A DNA stretch of 64,000 bases from JAWVFM01 sp963843315. GTDB taxonomy: Bacteria > Actinomycetota > Thermoleophilia > Solirubrobacterales > 70-9. The first letter of the stretch is position 1. The number at the start of each line of letters is the position of its first letter. Position numbers and translations under genes: made by a program. Shown piece after piece: positions 61,123 to 64,000 of the stretch. The notes below the pieces were generated by a model. It was not told the DNA's origin, made no database searches, and was given only the letters and a program-made list of their open reading frames with translations. The DNA is taken from NCBI GenBank assembly GCA_963843315.1, contig CAWJJU010000002.1, positions 671,522 through 735,521 on the forward strand. Direction: 5' to 3'.

Positions 61123-62136
61123 ATGGGACAGAAGATCCATCCGGAGGGCTTTCGCGTCGGCTACATCCACGACTGGAAGTCGACTTGGTTCAACGAGCGC
61201 TCCTACGCGGACTACCTCAACGAGGACCTGGAGATCCGCAACCACATCGAGCGCAAGCTCGCGCATGCCGGCCTGTCCGACATCCGCATCGTCAAGCAGC
61301 CCGGCGAGATCACCGTGGACATCCATACCGCCCGCCCGGGCATCGTCATCGGCAAGTCGGGCGCCGAGGTCGACGCGCTGCGCCGCGACCTCCACAAGCT
61401 CACCGGCAAGCCGGTCAAGGTCAACATCCGCGAGATCAAGCGGCCCGAGCTCGATGCCAAGCTCGTTGCCCAGTCGATCGCCGAGCAGCTCCAGAACCGC
61501 GTGGCGTTCCGCCGCGCGATGAAGCGCGCCCTGACCTCCGCCATGCGCTCCGGCGCCAAGGGCGTGAAGGTCCAGGTCTCGGGCCGCCTGGGCGGCGCCG
61601 AGATGGCGCGCACCGAGGGCTACTCCGACGGCCGCGTCCCGCTGCACACGCTTCGCGCCGACATCGACTACGGCTTCGTCGAGGCCCGCACCACCACGGG
61701 GCGGATCGGCGTCAAGTGCTGGATCAACAAGGGCGAGGTCATGCCCGAGGGCTACCGCTCCGAGCAGATCGAGGACCTCGACGAGGGCCTCGCGCGCGGC
61801 CGCGCCGCGCGTGCGCGCCGCCAGGATCGCCGTGACGCGCAGAATCGCGCCGGCGGCCAGCGCCCGTCCGGCCGCCCGCAGCAGGGCGGCGGCGCCCCGC
61901 CCGCGCCACGCGCGCCCGCGCCCCAGGCTCAGCCGCCCGCTCCACCGGCCCCGGCAGCCCCCGCCCCCCAGTCCCAGCAGCCCGCACCGGCGACCACCGG
62001 CGAGCCGGCCGAGGCCGCACAGCCCGCGACGGGGTCTGACCCCTCAACCGCGCCCGCTCCGCAGCCTCCGGCCGCATCAGGGGGGTCTGACCCCGCGCCT
62101 GAGGCCGCTCCGCCGCCCGAAGGGGGTGCTTCCTGA
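61123..62136 (+). CDS. rpsC: 30S ribosomal protein S3 with a long Pro/Ala tail
   Basis: 337 aa; the S3 core ends near residue 230. MGQKIHPEGFRVGYIHDWKS, the KH domain (GIVIGKSGAEVDALRRDL), and LRADIDYGFVEARTTTGRIG with GVKCWINKGEV are diagnostic. From about 235 on, a disordered Pro/Ala/Gln-rich tail of about 100 residues contains two GSDP units coded by exact repeat C copies (62031, 62082). The tail would project from the mRNA entry side of the 30S subunit. Stop overlaps rplP (TGATG). Confidence 0.94.
   Translation: MGQKIHPEGFRVGYIHDWKSTWFNERSYADYLNEDLEIRNHIERKLAHAGLSDIRIVKQPGEITVDIHTARPGIVIGKSGAEVDALRRDLHKLTGKPVKVNIREIKRPELDAKLVAQSIAEQLQNRVAFRRAMKRALTSAMRSGAKGVKVQVSGRLGGAEMARTEGYSDGRVPLHTLRADIDYGFVEARTTTGRIGVKCWINKGEVMPEGYRSEQIEDLDEGLARGRAARARRQDRRDAQNRAGGQRPSGRPQQGGGAPPAPRAPAPQAQPPAPPAPAAPAPQSQQPAPATTGEPAEAAQPATGSDPSTAPAPQPPAASGGSDPAPEAAPPPEGGAS
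62031..62094 (+). repeat. Repeat C pair in rpsC
   Basis: Exact GGGGTCTGACCCC at 62031-62043 and 62082-62094, 51 nt apart, the same spacing as two of the intervals in rplJ. Both are read as G-S-D-P. Confidence 0.9.
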
Positions 62137-62555
62137 TGCTGATGCCGAAGCGCGTCAAGCACCGCAAGGTCCATCGCGGCCGTCGCCGTGGCTACACCAA
62201 GGGCGGCAGCCGGGTGGCGTTCGGCGAGTACGGGCTGAAGGCCCTCGAGCGCGGCTGGATCACCAACCGCCAGATCGAGGCTGCTCGAGTCGCGATGACG
62301 CGCAAGATCAAGCGCGGCGGGAAGGTGTGGATCAACGTCTTCCCCGACAAGCCCGTCACCAAGAAGCCGGCCGAGACCCGCATGGGATCCGGCAAGGGCA
62401 ACCCCGAGGGCTGGGTCGCCGTGGTCAAGCCCGGCAAGGTGATGTTCGAGCTCGCCGGGGTCCCCGAGGACCTGGCCAAGGAGGCCATCGCCCTCGCCGG
62501 CCACAAGCTCCCCATCAAGACGAAGTTCGTCACGCGCGAGAGTTCGGCACAATGA
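62136..62555 (+). CDS. rplP: 50S ribosomal protein L16
   Basis: 139 aa. MLMPKRVKHRKVHRGRRRGY, GGKVWINVFPDKPVTKKPAE and TRMGSGKGNPEGWVAVVKPG are L16 signatures. The stop overlaps the rpmC start (ATGA). Confidence 0.96.
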   Translation: MLMPKRVKHRKVHRGRRRGYTKGGSRVAFGEYGLKALERGWITNRQIEAARVAMTRKIKRGGKVWINVFPDKPVTKKPAETRMGSGKGNPEGWVAVVKPGKVMFELAGVPEDLAKEAIALAGHKLPIKTKFVTRESSAQ

Positions 62556-62764
62556 AGGGTCCCGACGCACACGCCCTGGGCGACCACGACCTCGTGGAGG
62601 CGCTCAAGGAAGCCCGCAAGGAAGCGTTCAACCTGCGCTTCCGGCACGCCACGGGCGAGCTCGAGAACACCTCCGGGCTGGGTGATGCGAGGCGCGACGT
62701 CGCTCGCCTGCTGACGATCGCCCGCCAGCGCGGGATCGACCTGGACAAGGAACTGAGGAACTAG
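62552..62764 (+). CDS. rpmC: 50S ribosomal protein L29
   Basis: 70 aa. LVEALKEARKEAFNLRFRHA and DVARLLTIARQRGIDLDKEL are typical of L29. ATG overlaps the rplP stop; rpsQ follows after 5 nt. Confidence 0.93.
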   Translation: MKGPDAHALGDHDLVEALKEARKEAFNLRFRHATGELENTSGLGDARRDVARLLTIARQRGIDLDKELRN

Positions 62765-62769
62765 CCGCC

Positions 62770-63503
62770 ATGGCTGACGAAGAGAAGAACGAAGAGACAA
62801 CCGAAGACCTGGCCGAGGAGACCCCTGCCGCAACGGGGTCTGACCCCGAAGCCGAAGCTGCGCCGCCGAGGAGCCGAAGCCGCCGGCGAGGACTGCCGCC
62901 GGAGTCTGACCCCGAAGCCAGCGCCGCCGAGGAGTCCCCGGAAGCCGCAGGGGGGTCTGACCCCGAGCCCGATGCCGAAGCTACGCCCGAGGAGCCAGCC
63001 GCCGCCGCTGAAGCCCCCCCGCCGCCGAGCCTCAGGCCGAGCCCGAGGAGATCCTCTCGGCCAAGCAGCTTCGCAAGGCCAAGCGCTCCCGCCACACCGG
63101 CGAGGCGGGCGACGAGCGCTCCGGCGAGCAGCGCGCCGCCGACCGCAAGGAGGTCCGCCGCGCCAAGGCCGCCGCTCGCCGCCGCTACCGCGCCCGCTCC
63201 CGCGAGCGCCGCGGCCCCGAGCGCGGGGAGGGCACCGCGCCCGCCGAGCACGAGGCCGGCAACCGCAAGGTCCGCCAGGGAACGGTCGTCTCGGCGAAGC
63301 CGGACAAGACGATCACCGTTCGCGTCGAGATCACCCGCCGCCATCGCACCTACGAGAAGGTCATTCGCCGCTCGAACACCGTGCACGTGCACGACGAGCG
63401 CAACGAGGCCGGCGAGGGCGACACCGTCCGGGTCATCGAGACCCGGCCGATGTCGCGCCTCAAGCGCTGGCGCCTGCTCGAGATCGTGGAGAGGGCCCGC
63501 TAG
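62770..63503 (+). CDS. rpsQ: 30S ribosomal protein S17 with a 160-residue N-terminal extension (frame break)
   Basis: About 245 aa when repaired, against a usual 80-90. The S17 core is the last 85 residues (RKVRQGTVVSAKPDKTITVR; VHVHDERNEAGEGDTVRVIE). In front are an acidic stretch starting MADEEKNEETTEDLAEETPA with repeat C copies (62835, 62901 imperfect, 62952), and a basic stretch (RSRHTGEAGDERSGEQRAAD; RRYRARSRERR). The frames of the two parts differ: one C is missing from the 7-C run at 63014-63020, and a local double shift around 62865-62900 is also possible. Length is 3n+2. rplN follows 2 nt after the stop. Confidence 0.8.
62835..62964 (+). repeat. Repeat C cluster in rpsQ
   Basis: Exact copies at 62835-62847 and 62952-62964 and one with a single change (GGAGTCTGACCCC) at 62901-62913. 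The exact copies are 117 nt apart and read as GSDP; the imperfect one reads as ESDP. Confidence 0.88.
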
Positions 63504-63505
63504 CC

Positions 63506-63874
63506 ATGATCCAGCAGGAGTCCCGTCTGAAGGTTGCCGACAACTCCGGCGCCCGCGAGATCCTCTGCATCCGCGTCAAGGGCGGCTCCCACCGCCGCTA
63601 CGCGGGAGTTGGCGACGTGATCACGGCCACCGTCAAGCAGGCCACGCCCCACGGCGGCGTGCGCAAGGGCGAGGTCGTCCAGGCCGTCGTCGTTCGCACG
63701 CGCAAGCAGCTTGGCCGCCGCGACGGCACCTACATCGCCTTCGACGAGAACGCTGCCGTCCTGATCGACGACGCCGGCGCGCCGCGCGGCACCCGCATCT
63801 TCGGCCCCGTCGCCCGCGAGCTTCGCGATCGCAACTTCATGCGCATCGTTTCCCTCGCGCCGGAGGTGCTCTAG
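63506..63874 (+). CDS. rplN: 50S ribosomal protein L14
   Basis: 122 aa. MIQQESRLKVADNSGAREIL, GGSHRRYAGVGDVITATVKQ and GTRIFGPVARELRDRNFMRI match L14 fully. It sits at the subunit interface where RsfS binds. rplX starts directly after the stop (TAGATG). Confidence 0.96.
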   Translation: MIQQESRLKVADNSGAREILCIRVKGGSHRRYAGVGDVITATVKQATPHGGVRKGEVVQAVVVRTRKQLGRRDGTYIAFDENAAVLIDDAGAPRGTRIFGPVARELRDRNFMRIVSLAPEVL

Positions 63875-64000
63875 ATGGGCAAGGGACTGCGCATCCGCGA
63901 GGGCGACACGGTGCTCGTGATCTCGGGCAAGGACAAGGGCAAGACGGGCCGCGTGCTGCGCACCGAGCCTGGCCGCAGTCGCCTCTTCGTCGAGGGCCTG
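63875..64000 (+). CDS. rplX: 50S ribosomal protein L24 (3' end outside the window)
   Basis: The first 42 codons: MGKGLRIREGDTVLVISGKD, KGKTGRVLR and following, the KOW motif of L24. ATG is next to the rplN stop. The gene continues past the window edge. Confidence 0.93.
   Translation, partial: MGKGLRIREGDTVLVISGKDKGKTGRVLRTEPGRSRLFVEGL

Overview
The window is GC-rich DNA from an actinobacterium, most likely of the class Thermoleophilia (Solirubrobacterales-like). The pointers are the strong GC3 codon use, frequent GTG/TTG starts (rpmG, rpoB and rpoC start with TTG; rpsL and rplL with GTG), promoters of the TANNNT type placed 8-10 nt before start codons (leaderless mRNAs), and the gene order rpmG-secE-nusG-rplK-rplA-rplJ-rplL ... 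rpoB-rpoC ... rpsL-rpsG-fusA-tuf-S10 operon. The lineage is inferred from style and synteny; no search was run. No tRNA, rRNA, CRISPR array or recognisable insertion sequence was found, and no stretch above 300 bp lacks a gene.

Layout. 1-12.97 kb: envelope and metabolism genes (MshEN-GT2 glycosyltransferase operon, a broken PRC-barrel gene, exported collagen-like proteins, coiled-coil and FHA proteins, an FG-GAP repeat protein, acyl-CoA dehydrogenase, asparagine synthetase). 13.0-17.2 kb: rpmG, secE, nusG, rplK, rplA, L10 leader, rplJ, rplL. 17.2-42.06 kb: a 25-kb accessory block that splits the usually adjacent rplL and rpoB. 42.2-49.9 kb: rpoB, rpoC. 50-53.7 kb: small genes, rpsL, rpsG, two broken membrane-protein genes. 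53.7-64 kb: fusA with an attenuator-like leader, tuf, and the S10 ribosomal operon up to a partial rplX.

The accessory block has two parts. 17.4-30.6 kb holds a predicted signalling/conflict set: a membrane protein, an alpha/beta hydrolase with TPR-like repeats, a 1496-aa DUF4062 STAND NTPase with two PH-like domains, and a ClpB-like AAA+ protein on +; facing them on - are an RCK-RyR membrane protein, a second ClpB-like AAA+ protein and a small TY-chaperone/YbjN-like protein. 30.7-39.0 kb holds an apparently undescribed RiPP (modified peptide) cluster: a 68-aa precursor ending in a Cys-Cys...Trp-Gly-Asn core, a non-haem-iron-oxygenase-like protein, a radical SAM/SPASM enzyme, an asparagine-synthetase-like amidotransferase without its glutaminase Cys, a SagB-type dehydrogenase and a YcaO cyclodehydratase, with an HTTM/SdpAB-like membrane pair next to it. 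The operon is translationally coupled to a second DUF4062 STAND-TPR protein.

Three kinds of non-coding repeat stand out. (A) A two-hairpin RNA element occurs before secE, rplK and rplA, with compensatory changes. (B) An 85-nt four-hairpin element follows rpoC and rpsG, its differences falling in loops or as G-U-preserving changes. (C) A 13-bp palindrome, GGGGTCTGACCCC, occurs exactly nine times: inside the tails of ribosomal proteins L10, S3 and S17, always in frame as Gly-Ser-Asp-Pro, and between rpoB and rpoC. Finally, about 13 single-base frame breaks, several in essential genes (rplK, secE, rplC, rpsQ), suggest uncorrected assembly indels rather than gene decay; affected genes are given their full extents with the break site noted.
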